Notes under the pieces: generated by a model | Database searches by the model: none | Seen by the model: only the letters and a program-made list of their open reading frames with translations | What the model was told of the DNA's origin: nothing | Shown: positions 18,924 to 27,603 of the stretch, piece after piece | Layout: each line of letters starts with the position of its first letter | Position numbering within the stretch: position 1 is the first letter of the stretch | Source: Candidatus Aminicenantota bacterium | GTDB taxonomy: Bacteria > Acidobacteriota > Aminicenantia > S016-38 | Direction of reading: 5' to 3' | Length of the DNA stretch: 58,774 nt | Assembly (NCBI GenBank): GCA_026987025.1 | Contig: JALSNJ010000004.1 | Coordinates: 1-58,774, forward strand | Position numbers and translations under genes: made by a program

Positions 18924-19765
18924 ATTTTTAGGACCTTCATTTTCCTCAGCCCCAATCCCCTTTCTTCCCCTATTTTTACCCAGGGAGGGTTCTCAAGCCC
19001 TAAGAGGCGTGCTCCCCAGGCATCTGCCCCCACGGGGTCGGATGTGACCAGAACCCTCTTCGTTAAGATAACATCGGAGAGGTTCCCCCCCACAGGCCCG
19101 TGGGCCCGCAGGACCCTGTATGCGTCTATAACATAGAGGGTTGGTTTGAAGAAAGCGGTGAGGTCCACCACGGCGGTGTGGATATGGCGGTGCAGGTATC
19201 CCCTCCGGCCCCCTATGATCCCCATGAGGTTCTTCATGGCTATGGTGGCACCGGCTAAGGAATGGTGCTTGACTATGGGAACATCTATTATTCTATCCAC
19301 TTCCAGGGCCTGCCGGTAGACCTCCCATTCCTTTAGAAATTCCCCACCTATTTTCTTCTTAACCAGATGGCTTTCCCTTAGAAATACGACCTCGGCCCCG
19401 GCCTTTTTCGCCTCCCTGGCTATTCCAGAGCGGTAATATGTCCTTTTGGCCGGGTTGCAGGGGTTGTCAAGGACCAGAACCTTCTTGGCCCCTGCTTCGT
19501 ATGCGGCCTCCACCACGGCCTTTACCACATAAGGATTGGTGTTGGCGGCCTGCTCCGGCTTCCTGTCCCATCCTATATTGGGTTTTACAAGCACCACATC
19601 CCCCCGGGAGGCCACCCTTTCCAGGCCAAAGGCCCTCAGGGCCCTTCGGGTGATTTCGTATGGGTCCTCCCCCTTGGCCTCCACAGCCTGGGGCTTTTCC
19701 TTTCCGCCCAGTAGAAAATAGGCCGCCGAGCCCATCAAGAACCTGAAGAAATCCCTCCTTTTCAT
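18920..19765 (-). CDS. DUF362 domain protein with twin-arginine leader
   Basis: 281 residues. MKRRDFFRFLMGSAAYFLLGG resembles a Tat signal. The DUF362 core follows: GDVVLVKPNIGWD, AYEAGAKKVLVLDNPCNP, and VPIVKHHSLAGATIAMKNLMG with the conserved lysine/asparagine region. The biochemical role of DUF362 is poorly established; members are often linked to Fe-S proteins. Here it sits between an amidase and a polyferredoxin, overlapping both by 4 bases, so it may act with the polyferredoxin at the outer face of the inner membrane. A second DUF362 gene lies at 47903. Confidence 0.85.
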   Translation of the reverse strand: MKRRDFFRFLMGSAAYFLLGGKEKPQAVEAKGEDPYEITRRALRAFGLERVASRGDVVLVKPNIGWDRKPEQAANTNPYVVKAVVEAAYEAGAKKVLVLDNPCNPAKRTYYRSGIAREAKKAGAEVVFLRESHLVKKKIGGEFLKEWEVYRQALEVDRIIDVPIVKHHSLAGATIAMKNLMGIIGGRRGYLHRHIHTAVVDLTAFFKPTLYVIDAYRVLRAHGPVGGNLSDVILTKRVLVTSDPVGADAWGARLLGLENPPWVKIGEERGLGLRKMKVLKI

Positions 19766-20844
19766 TTTCCCTCCACCTCCTTTATGAATTCCTTTATTCC
19801 CAGATAAAGGGCGTAGGCGACCCGGGCTCTATAAAGGGGGTCCCGGAGCCTCCTTGCCTCTTCAGGATTGGAAAGGAAGGAAATCTCCACCAGCACCGCC
19901 GGCATATCAGCCCCCATCAGCACGAAGAAGGGAGCTCCCCGGGCTCCCAGGTCCCGCACATCCGGATAAAAACGGCGAAGTTCCCGGATGAGAACCCTCT
20001 GAAGCGTTGCGGCCATGGCCTTGGACTGGCGGATCTTCTCGTTTAGAACAATTTTTTTTAAAATGTCGCCCAGCTGGGACAGGGTTTTTCCTGAGGTTTC
20101 GTTTTCCTTGGCCGCCACCCTTTCCGCTTCCGGGTCCGCAGCTAAGTTGAGGTAAAAACTCTCTATTCCCTTTGCCTTAGGGTTTCGGGAAGAATTTATG
20201 TGGAGGGATATGAAAAGGTCCGCCCCCTGACCGTTGGCTATGGCCGTCCTCCTTTCCAGGGGCAGGAAGCTGTCCCTTTCTCTGGTCAATATCACCTTGT
20301 AGCCGTCGTTTTCCAGCAGGGACCTCAGTATGAAGGCTATGTCCAGAACTATGTGCTTTTCCTGGAGATGAAGCTTCTGGTTAACGCAGCCAGAGTCCTT
20401 TCCCCCGTGGCCCGGATCCAGGGCTATTTTCCTCACTTTAAGGCCCAGCTGTTGGAGTAGGGGGATTTCCTTCCCCCGGAAAAAGATATCCACCACCACC
20501 CTTGGGGGCGAGGGAAGGAAGAAAACCCTGTATTTGCGAAGAGACTTGAGATAAAGAACTGCCCTCAACCTCCTGCGGTCCTTTTTGGATACCCTTATAA
20601 GTGGGAGCTCAGGGTTTTCAAAATAGTATCTGCTCTTGACCCTTCCCGGATAGGTTCCATAGAAGTCCACATAAAGAAGGGTTTTTTCCCTGTATTTTAT
20701 TTTACCCGTCTTGAATTTTACCCTGGACGAAAGGGTGAATATAACCCTGGCATAATTGGGTTCTTCGGTGAGTTCCACCTTCCTTAAAGTGGCGCAGAAC
20801 AGAACCTGGGCCCCCAGAAGCAAGGAAAAGGCCCTTTTTAGCAT
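19762..20844 (-). CDS. N-acetylmuramoyl-L-alanine amidase (AMIN + amidase_3)
   Basis: Zinc amidase that cuts the glycan-peptide bond of peptidoglycan in the periplasm. 360 residues: signal peptide (1-17), AMIN-type beta domain (~20-130), and amidase_3 domain from ~140 (KIALDPGHGGKDSG with the first zinc His; FISLHINSS with the second; catalytic Glu in AVLVEISFLSN). AmiC/LytC family. No Shine-Dalgarno; TATCAT lies six bases before the ATG. The stop overlaps the DUF362 gene (ATGA). Confidence 0.93.
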   Translation of the reverse strand: MLKRAFSLLLGAQVLFCATLRKVELTEEPNYARVIFTLSSRVKFKTGKIKYREKTLLYVDFYGTYPGRVKSRYYFENPELPLIRVSKKDRRRLRAVLYLKSLRKYRVFFLPSPPRVVVDIFFRGKEIPLLQQLGLKVRKIALDPGHGGKDSGCVNQKLHLQEKHIVLDIAFILRSLLENDGYKVILTRERDSFLPLERRTAIANGQGADLFISLHINSSRNPKAKGIESFYLNLAADPEAERVAAKENETSGKTLSQLGDILKKIVLNEKIRQSKAMAATLQRVLIRELRRFYPDVRDLGARGAPFFVLMGADMPAVLVEISFLSNPEEARRLRDPLYRARVAYALYLGIKEFIKEVEGK

Positions 20845-20850
20845 GTTTAT

Positions 20851-20856
20851 ATGATA
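20851..20856 (-). promoter_or_regulatory. -10-like TATCAT six bases before amidase ATG
   Basis: On the minus strand TATCAT is followed by six bases and the ATG at 20844, with no ribosome-binding sequence. Suggests a leaderless mRNA for the amidase gene separate from the upstream transcript. No clear -35. Confidence 0.4.
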
Positions 20857-20886
20857 GAAGCCCTTTCCTTCCCGGTCAAGGCTTCT

Positions 20887-23511
20887 TCAGTGGAGGGAAA
20901 TTCTGAACCATGTGGCTTTGCTCTGATTCCAGAGGACCAGGAGGCCTTGGCGAGGAACTGAGATTTTTCCCTTAACCCGTCCGTAGGCCAGGGCTTTGAA
21001 GGGCTTGCCTCTCACGAACTTCCTGAACTCCTCTTCCTCACACACGAAATAAAAGAGCTTGCCCTTCGATGGGACCGCGTATTCGTTTCCGGTGATGTAG
21101 TGGTACCTGGCCGGGTACTTCAGAGGAACCCTCACTTTCAGGAACGAGGATAGGGCCTCCACCCTCCACTGTTTTAATCGGCCGGGTTCCGGCGAAAGCT
21201 CTGGAACCCTGTATTCGGGCTCCTTCGGAGCTGAATCAAGCACAATCCGCAGAGAATAGGTTTTTCCTTCGCGAATATGCCTGTGGCGCCCCTCGGGGTC
21301 TTCAAGTACCGTTTTCTTTAGGTTTCCCTGGGGCGGGAATATCACGAATTCGTACCTGTTTTCCCCCAAGAAAAATTCCACCTTTCCCTCTTCGTCACTG
21401 ACTCCCCATATGGAAAGCAATGGGACTTTGTCGTACTTCCTCTCCACAGCCCAGAAGGACATGACTACCACCAGGGCCCCGGCCACCGGCTCCCCCTGTG
21501 CGTCAATAAGCTTGAGCCTTACCCTGGCCAACCCGGTGTATTTTTGAGAAATGGGTACAATGGAATCATCTCCCCTGATGGTCCAGACCGTGGAAACGGT
21601 CTTTCCCCACCGGGCCTCGTATATTTCAGGTTTATCCAGCGAATCTCCGGGGGGAAAATTGAGGTCCCATCTATGCCATCCCCCGACCTCGTAAAACTCG
21701 TTCCACACATGGTCCTCACCCCAATCGTTGGCGAGCCTTGTGGGTATGAGAAGAGCCCTTCCCAGGGCCGTGGCGAAGATGCTCCACTCTCCGCAGGAGC
21801 CGTAGTTGGCGTAATAAGGCTCCCGGGGAAGTTTGTCGTGGCTTTCCTCTCCCCATTCCACGAATTTCCTTGACCAGAGGCAAAGGTTTTCCACAGCCTG
21901 GCGGGCATTTTTGGCTTTTAGGACGGCCTCAGCTGCCGTTTCTCCGTATTTTCTGTCATTGAAGAAAAATTCCCTCCAGAAGCTTCCCAGGTAGTGGGAA
22001 GGAACTTCAAATCTCAACCTGGGATGGACCACATACCAATAATAAATTTCAGGGGGAAGCTCGTGCCATCTCCCGTCCGAGAGCATGAGGGAGAGGGTGG
22101 TGCGATCTCTGCTCTCCACCAGCCTGGCGTAAGGGAGGGTGCGGGCGGCTCTGTATATCCACCTGGCGTTTTCCAGGAGCACCCGGGGGGTGTAAGATAT
22201 CCCATCCTTGTCCTGGGGCCCGTCCACCATAACCCTCAAAACCCGGGGGGCTGTGTGCGCGATGACAAAGCACACCTCGTCCACCAGCCTTTTTTCCGTA
22301 CTCAGTATTAACCTTGAGTATTCCACGGCATACCTCGGATTGAAAACCTTCACGAAGGTCAGGGACCTTGTCCCTCCCTTCAGCAGGTCATATCCCCCAA
22401 GCCATTCGCTCCCCGCCACCAGAAAGGACTGCTGAGACCCTCTGCAGAGGCCGTTTTTAAAGGGAATGTTTTTTATAAGGTGGACAGTTCCGGAGGCTGT
22501 TCCCAGAAGCACATCCTCAACGCCGTCCTCGTTCACATCCACCACCGATGGAATTGCCCTATCTTTTTCCGGGGGCCAGGGCCTCAAATAGCTTGCAACC
22601 AACCTGGAAAGCACCCATTTCCCATCTTTGAAGAAGTATCCTGCTGCCTTCCCGGAACCATTGAAAACCAGAAGGGTGAGGATCTTCTCCCCCCGCAGAT
22701 AGGAACGATAAATTATGGGAGCGGCGTCTTTTGATACTTTTATGCCCTGAAAGGGAGAGTTTTCTTTAACTTCTTTCCAGAGGGGATTGATTCTGCTTCC
22801 CAGATTGAGGAAAAGCCTTAGCTTCCCATCCCCGGAGCCTACTATTAAATCCAGATCTCCGTCACCGTCCCAATCGAAAAGAATGGGGACCGAATTTCTT
22901 CCCACATCTATGATGGAATATTCTTTGCCCTTATCTTTTCTCTTTTCCCTGGGAACTCTTATTTGGAAGTAATCCTGTCTTTCTTTGAACCGTACGACCC
23001 CTCCCTTCAGCCCCTGGTTTTCAAAAAGGATGACCTGTCCCCTGCTGTTTCCCAGAACAAGATCCTCGTCTCCATCGCCATCCACATCCGCCGCGAAGGG
23101 CACGGCCCTGTCCACCACATCTATTTCAGGAGGAATGTAAGTATGAACTCCGCTGAATACAGGATGGTGCCTGGAGCCAATATTTATGAAAAATTTAACG
23201 AGTCCATCGGAGGTTCCAACCGCCAGGTCCTTGAGACCGTCTCCGTTTGCGTCAAAAAGGGTGGCGCTTACCTGACCGTTTAGCCTCAGTTTAACCATGG
23301 AGAGATCCATCATCTTCCAGTAAAGTTCATCCCTGAGCCAACGGGGCGCTCTTCTTATGGCCATAAATACCGTGGGAGGTAAGTGGGGTTCTTCTTCCCC
23401 CACCAGCTTCCATCCACCGGGAGGGATCTCCAGTCTCAGGGTTTCTGATGAAGACAAATTAAAGCCCAGGATCAAAATTAGAAACAGAAAAAACAAGGGT
23501 CTGAGCCTCAT
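20887..23511 (-). CDS. Secreted FG-GAP/transglutaminase-like protein
   Basis: 874 residues. Signal peptide (1-21). Residues ~80-350 hold at least four FG-GAP/VCBS-type repeats with calcium-loop cores such as DANGDGLKDLAVG, DVDGDGDEDLVLG, DWDGDGDLDLIVG and DVNEDGVEDVLLG. A transglutaminase-like domain follows (~520-640) with a full triad: Cys573 (GSCGEW), His601 (EDHVWNEFY) and Asp616 (HRWDLNFP). After ~670 there is a carboxypeptidase-regulatory-like Ig fold (KLIDAQGEPVAGALVVV). Probably a surface or periplasmic protein acting on peptides or protein crosslinks; real substrate unknown. SD AAGGAGGGAG. Ten bases after the DMT transporter gene. Confidence 0.85.
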   Translation of the reverse strand: MRLRPLFFLFLILILGFNLSSSETLRLEIPPGGWKLVGEEEPHLPPTVFMAIRRAPRWLRDELYWKMMDLSMVKLRLNGQVSATLFDANGDGLKDLAVGTSDGLVKFFINIGSRHHPVFSGVHTYIPPEIDVVDRAVPFAADVDGDGDEDLVLGNSRGQVILFENQGLKGGVVRFKERQDYFQIRVPREKRKDKGKEYSIIDVGRNSVPILFDWDGDGDLDLIVGSGDGKLRLFLNLGSRINPLWKEVKENSPFQGIKVSKDAAPIIYRSYLRGEKILTLLVFNGSGKAAGYFFKDGKWVLSRLVASYLRPWPPEKDRAIPSVVDVNEDGVEDVLLGTASGTVHLIKNIPFKNGLCRGSQQSFLVAGSEWLGGYDLLKGGTRSLTFVKVFNPRYAVEYSRLILSTEKRLVDEVCFVIAHTAPRVLRVMVDGPQDKDGISYTPRVLLENARWIYRAARTLPYARLVESRDRTTLSLMLSDGRWHELPPEIYYWYVVHPRLRFEVPSHYLGSFWREFFFNDRKYGETAAEAVLKAKNARQAVENLCLWSRKFVEWGEESHDKLPREPYYANYGSCGEWSIFATALGRALLIPTRLANDWGEDHVWNEFYEVGGWHRWDLNFPPGDSLDKPEIYEARWGKTVSTVWTIRGDDSIVPISQKYTGLARVRLKLIDAQGEPVAGALVVVMSFWAVERKYDKVPLLSIWGVSDEEGKVEFFLGENRYEFVIFPPQGNLKKTVLEDPEGRHRHIREGKTYSLRIVLDSAPKEPEYRVPELSPEPGRLKQWRVEALSSFLKVRVPLKYPARYHYITGNEYAVPSKGKLFYFVCEEEEFRKFVRGKPFKALAYGRVKGKISVPRQGLLVLWNQSKATWFRISLH

Positions 23512-23521
23512 TTCTCCCTCC

Positions 23522-24418
23522 TTAACCCCTGGTAAGGGCCTTTTTTATACTGGCTCTATTTCCAACGATCAAAATATTTATCCCCGCTATTATCAAAATC
23601 CCTCCTAATATCTGCGAGGGTCTCAGGCCCTGGCTCAGCACTGCATAGCTCAGGAGAAGAACTATAAAGGGCTGGATGCTTTTGATGATGGAAACATTGG
23701 CGGCCTTCAAATATTTAAGGGCCAGGAAAACCATGGTGGTGGCCAAGACAGGGCCTAAGAGGGAACCTGCCACAATGTTGAGGAGGGAGAAGGGGTCGGG
23801 AAGCCGGAACCTATGGGAAAGGAAGACAACGGCAGAGTAGAGGGTAAAAAGCACATAAACCCTGAAGACAGTTATGTAAACAGGAGGGATTCCCTGGACC
23901 TTTATTCTCACTATGACGGTGTTCAGTGAGTATATCCCTACCATGAGAAGAAGCAGGAAAAGGTGCACACCGCTTACATCGGCCTCGGCGTGGGTGAGGA
24001 TTACAGTTCCGGCGATGGCCACCGCTGCCCCGGTTCCCTCGTATATGTTGAGCTTTTCGGACAGGATCAGGTAGCCCCACAGAATAACGAAGAGGGGCTG
24101 AAGGTTTACTATGAAAGAGATGAAGGAGGGGTTCAGTAATTTTACCAGATAAAAGAAGAGAAAGGTGGCAAAGGCTTCGGAAAGGCCGAAGTAAAGGAAG
24201 AAGAAGGGGTGTTCCTTAATAAAAACCACAAGCCTCCTGAAACCTTCCTTCTGAGATAGGACTATAAAGCTGCTCCAGAGCGAGGCCATCAAGAACCACC
24301 AGAAGAGGAAGGGTTCGGTGGGAAGTTTCCGCTGGGCGAGCTTTGCGAAAATGTACACTAAGGAATATCCCAGGGCAGAACCCAGAGCAGCCAGTATACC
24401 CTTTATTTTTGAGTTCAC
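23522..24418 (-). CDS. DMT-superfamily transporter (EamA type)
   Basis: Inner-membrane exporter-like protein of 298 residues with about ten hydrophobic segments in two EamA halves (KGILAALGSALGYSLVYIFAKLA; the second begins near residue 150, SGVHLFLLLLMVGIYSLNTVIV). Substrate cannot be told. The start is GTG 24418, overlapping the epimerase stop (GTGA). Confidence 0.88.
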   Translation of the reverse strand: MNSKIKGILAALGSALGYSLVYIFAKLAQRKLPTEPFLFWWFLMASLWSSFIVLSQKEGFRRLVVFIKEHPFFFLYFGLSEAFATFLFFYLVKLLNPSFISFIVNLQPLFVILWGYLILSEKLNIYEGTGAAVAIAGTVILTHAEADVSGVHLFLLLLMVGIYSLNTVIVRIKVQGIPPVYITVFRVYVLFTLYSAVVFLSHRFRLPDPFSLLNIVAGSLLGPVLATTMVFLALKYLKAANVSIIKSIQPFIVLLLSYAVLSQGLRPSQILGGILIIAGINILIVGNRASIKKALTRG

Positions 24419-25344
24419 CGAAATCTCCGGAAGTAATCAAAGGTGCATTTCAGGCCCCTTTCCAAGGAGGTTTGGGCCTTCCATCCCAGCGTCTCCCTGG
24501 CCCTTTCGGGTGAAAGAACCGAATGTCTTATATCCCCTGGCCTGGGAGGGGCCAATTCGTATTTTACCCTTTTTCCCGCCGCCTTCATCAGTTTTTCAAG
24601 AAGGTCCAGGGTTGGGGTTCCCTCCCCGGTGGAAATGTTTACCGTTATATTGTCCCTTCCTGAGGAAGCCAGTATATTAGCCCTGGCCACATCCTTTACA
24701 TAGACATAATCCCTCACCATTCCCCTTTCCATGTCCGGATATGTGTAAACCTTGACGCTTTTTCCTTCCAGAAGGGCCAAGGAAAAAATGGCCACCACCC
24801 CTGCCTCCCCGTGGGGTATTTGCCTGGGTCCGTAAACATTGGAGTAGCGGAGAATGGCGTAGGAGAACTTTCCCTTGCTTAGGAGCCTTATGTATCCTTC
24901 GGCGCTGAGCTTGGACTGGGCATAGGGGCTTTCCGGTGCCGCAGGCCAGCTCTCCGTAGCCTTACTTCCCCGGGTGTCCCCGTATATGGCTCCTCCGGTG
25001 GAAGCGAATACGAACCGCCGGACTCCGGCCTCTGCCGCTGCGGTCAGGAGGTTTATGGTGCCCAATATGTTTTCCTTGGCATCAAAGGCCGGGTCCTGGG
25101 TGGATAGGGGAACGGATATCTGGGCTGCCTGGTGATTTATAACCTCAGGTCCTTCAAGCCTGATGAGCTTCGCTGCTTCCCGGGACTTTATGTCCAGAAG
25201 GTAAAACCTGACTTCCGCAGGGAGGTTTTCAATTCTCCCTGTGGAAAGGTTATCCACCACGATTACCTCGTATCCTTCCTGCAGATAGGCCTCCACTATA
25301 TGCGAACCTATAAATCCCGCCCCTCCGGTCACCAGAACTTTCAT
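24415..25344 (-). CDS. NAD-dependent sugar epimerase/dehydratase (GalE-like)
   Basis: Extended short-chain dehydrogenase of 309 residues. The Rossmann motif GGAGFIGSHI is at residues 7-16, acidic VVDNLSTG binds the adenosine ribose, FASTGGAIYGD holds the catalytic Ser/Thr, and YAQSKLSAE (near 160) is the YxxxK pair. Resembles UDP-glucose 4-epimerases; the exact nucleotide sugar is not certain. SD GGAGG before the ATG; overlaps rmuC by ATGA. Confidence 0.9.
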   Translation of the reverse strand: MKVLVTGGAGFIGSHIVEAYLQEGYEVIVVDNLSTGRIENLPAEVRFYLLDIKSREAAKLIRLEGPEVINHQAAQISVPLSTQDPAFDAKENILGTINLLTAAAEAGVRRFVFASTGGAIYGDTRGSKATESWPAAPESPYAQSKLSAEGYIRLLSKGKFSYAILRYSNVYGPRQIPHGEAGVVAIFSLALLEGKSVKVYTYPDMERGMVRDYVYVKDVARANILASSGRDNITVNISTGEGTPTLDLLEKLMKAAGKRVKYELAPPRPGDIRHSVLSPERARETLGWKAQTSLERGLKCTFDYFRRFR

Positions 25345-26303
25345 TTTTCCTCCTTCAAGGTCTTTTCTAAGCTTGACCTGAGCTGAAGGTTTTGCCTTTC
25401 TATATCAGGGATTACATTTAAGGCGTTTTTGAGATGGGTTATTAGCCGTTGCAGGTGGTTTTCCAGGTCCTTACTGTGGGATATGGCGTTTTTGATGAAC
25501 CTTCTGGTTTCCTCCACCCTGGAAAGCATGGCCTCGGCTTCGGACATGGAGGTTGCCATGGAAATGATGGCCAGAATGGAATAGGGACCGGCCAGAAGCA
25601 CTCTCCTCTCTAAGGCGTAGGTCCAGAGGTCGTTGGCCCCTCCGAAGGGGTCCTTGGGGGAAGCTATGAGGGAGAAAATCGCTTCCGATGGCAGGAACAT
25701 AACGGCAAAATCCGTGGTACCGTATTCCTGCTTTATGTACTTGAAGGATATGGAGTCAATTTGCTTCTTTGTTTCCCTTATCAGAGATTTCCAGTCCTGC
25801 TTTGAGCCGCTCTGGTAGAACCTTCGGAAGGATTCCCGGGGAAATTTGGAATCAATGGGAAGGAACCTCTTCCCCACCCTGACCAGGGCATCCACCCTTT
25901 CTCCCGAAGGCCATGGGCTCGCCTGTTTTTCCCATAGGTGGGCTGGAAGAGCCGAGGCCAGAATGGATTCTAAGAGAAATTCCCCCATTTCCCCCCTTTC
26001 CCTGGAGGAAGTAAAGAGGTCCCTCATCTTATCGGTGGCCTCTATTATCCGGCGGGTTTGTTCCGAGAGCCTTTCCAGGGTCTTCTGGGCGTCTATCAGT
26101 TGCTGAGTGGCCCGTCGGCTTTCCTCCCCTAAAAAGTTCAAACTTTCCCCCAGCCTGGTTTCCGTGGCCTGGAGTTTTTCCCTGATGGGAATGAGTTCCC
26201 TCAGGAACTCCTCCTTCCATTGCCTTTGGGCGGAGCTCCATTTAAGGGCGAGGACGAGGAGGACCAGCATCAGGGCGAGCAAAATCAGTATTAAATAGAG
26301 CAT
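25341..26303 (-). CDS. rmuC: DNA recombination protein RmuC
   Basis: RmuC-family protein of 320 residues: an N-terminal membrane anchor (LILILLALMLVLLVLALKW), a coiled coil (~25-105) and the conserved nuclease-like core (RVDALVRVGKRFLPIDSKFP; DFAVMFLPSEAIFSL). RmuC limits sequence inversions at repeats in E. coli. First gene of the minus-strand run down to 17496. No Shine-Dalgarno; TAAAAT lies seven bases before the ATG. Confidence 0.92.
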   Translation of the reverse strand: MLYLILILLALMLVLLVLALKWSSAQRQWKEEFLRELIPIREKLQATETRLGESLNFLGEESRRATQQLIDAQKTLERLSEQTRRIIEATDKMRDLFTSSRERGEMGEFLLESILASALPAHLWEKQASPWPSGERVDALVRVGKRFLPIDSKFPRESFRRFYQSGSKQDWKSLIRETKKQIDSISFKYIKQEYGTTDFAVMFLPSEAIFSLIASPKDPFGGANDLWTYALERRVLLAGPYSILAIISMATSMSEAEAMLSRVEETRRFIKNAISHSKDLENHLQRLITHLKNALNVIPDIERQNLQLRSSLEKTLKEEK

Positions 26304-26310
26304 CCCCCAA

Positions 26311-26316
26311 ATTTTA
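26311..26316 (-). promoter_or_regulatory. -10-like TAAAAT seven bases before rmuC ATG
   Basis: Minus-strand TAAAAT, then TTGGGGG and the ATG. The G run touches the ATG and is too close to act as a ribosome-binding site. Fits a leaderless start; -35 not evident. Confidence 0.45.
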
Positions 26317-26350
26317 ACCCAAAATCTGTTCCCCCCGAAACTGATTCGCC

Positions 26351-26379
26351 TTGGTTTAAACCGTTTTTTTTGGTAAAAA
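26351..26379 (+). promoter_or_regulatory. Possible promoter for the nucleoside transporter
   Basis: TTGGTT (26351-26356), 17-base spacer, TAAAAA (26374-26379). The -35 overlaps a 10-base palindrome GGTTTAAACC (26353-26362) that could be an operator. The downstream gene has a normal ribosome-binding site (AGGAGGTGGCA). Confidence 0.35.
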
Positions 26380-26403
26380 AATATCTGAGCTCAGGAGGTG
26401 GCA

Positions 26404-27603
26404 ATGGGCAGATTGGCCTCAGCCTTCGGGATAGCGGTTTTTCTCTTTATAGCCTATCTTCTTTCCCTGAACCGAAAAAGGATACCCTGGAAGACGGTGG
26501 GGATAAGCTTGGGGCTTCAGTTTCTCACAGCCCTTTTTATGCTGAAAACCCCGGTTGGATACAGACTCTTTAAGATACTTAACGACATTTTTATGGCCTT
26601 CCTCAGCTACTCCGACAGGGGGGCCGAGTTCCTCTTCGGCTCCCTGGTGAAGGACACTAAAATAGGGGCCATCGTAGCCTTCAAGGTGCTGCCGGTGATT
26701 ATTTTTGTATCCTCCTTCATGGCCATCCTGGCTCACCTCAGGATCATAGAGTATACCATAAAAGTTCTGGCTCACATTTTCTACAGAACCCTGGGGATCT
26801 CCGGAGCCGAGGCCTTTGCTTCTTCGCTTTTTATATTCATGGGCATTGAGACGGTGACAGGCCTCAGGGATTACATGGAGGAGATGACGGATTCGGAGAT
26901 CTTCGTTGTAATGACGGCCTTCCTTGCCACCATAGCCGGTTCTGTAATGGCCACTTATGTCAGCTTCGGGGCCTCCGCTGGCCATCTTATGGCGGCATCG
27001 TTAATGTCCGCTCCGGCTGCCATAGCCCTGGCCAAAATAATGGTACCGGAGACTCAGGTCCCCAAAACGGCCTCTGGCATGGCAAAGGTTCACTATAAAA
27101 GGGCCAGCCACAACCTTATTGAGGCCGCTGCCCAGGGGGCTTCCGACGGGATGAACCTTGCCCTTCAGATAGCCGCCATGCTCATAGCCTTCGTGGCCCT
27201 CATCCACATGGTCAATTCCTGGCTTTCTCCCACCGGCCTTACCCTGGAGAGGCTCCTGGGGTGGGTTTTCTCCCCCTTTGCCGTGCTTATGGGAATTCCC
27301 TGGCATGAAGCCAGGGATGTGGGTGTTCTTCTGGGGATAAAAACGGTCTTCAACGAGTTTCTGGCCTACCTTCAGCTTCACAACCACATTGTAAACCACA
27401 CCCTATCGCAGAGGTCCATAGCCATAGCCTCCTACGCCCTCTGTGGGTTCGCCAACTTCGGCTCCATAGCCATAATGATAGGGGGTATAGGGGCCCTGGC
27501 CCCATCCAAAAAGGAGGTGGTGGCCCGCCTGAGCATAAGGGCCCTTATAGCCGGAACCCTGGCCAGCTTTATGACCGCTTCCTTTGCCGCTATTCTTCTT
27601 TAG
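26404..27603 (+). CDS. Concentrative nucleoside transporter (NupC/CNT family)
   Basis: Inner-membrane cation-coupled nucleoside importer, 399 residues from ATG 26404 (seven bases after AGGAGG; an in-frame GTG at 26398 lies in the ribosome-binding site). The order of domains is that of CNT proteins: N-terminal helices, gate region (FVSSFMAILAHL), central GISGAEAFASSLFIFMGIET, and C-terminal SYALCGFANFGSIAIMIGGIGALAP. Its 3' end overlaps the kinase gene by 14 bases. Confidence 0.93.
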   Translation: MGRLASAFGIAVFLFIAYLLSLNRKRIPWKTVGISLGLQFLTALFMLKTPVGYRLFKILNDIFMAFLSYSDRGAEFLFGSLVKDTKIGAIVAFKVLPVIIFVSSFMAILAHLRIIEYTIKVLAHIFYRTLGISGAEAFASSLFIFMGIETVTGLRDYMEEMTDSEIFVVMTAFLATIAGSVMATYVSFGASAGHLMAASLMSAPAAIALAKIMVPETQVPKTASGMAKVHYKRASHNLIEAAAQGASDGMNLALQIAAMLIAFVALIHMVNSWLSPTGLTLERLLGWVFSPFAVLMGIPWHEARDVGVLLGIKTVFNEFLAYLQLHNHIVNHTLSQRSIAIASYALCGFANFGSIAIMIGGIGALAPSKKEVVARLSIRALIAGTLASFMTASFAAILL

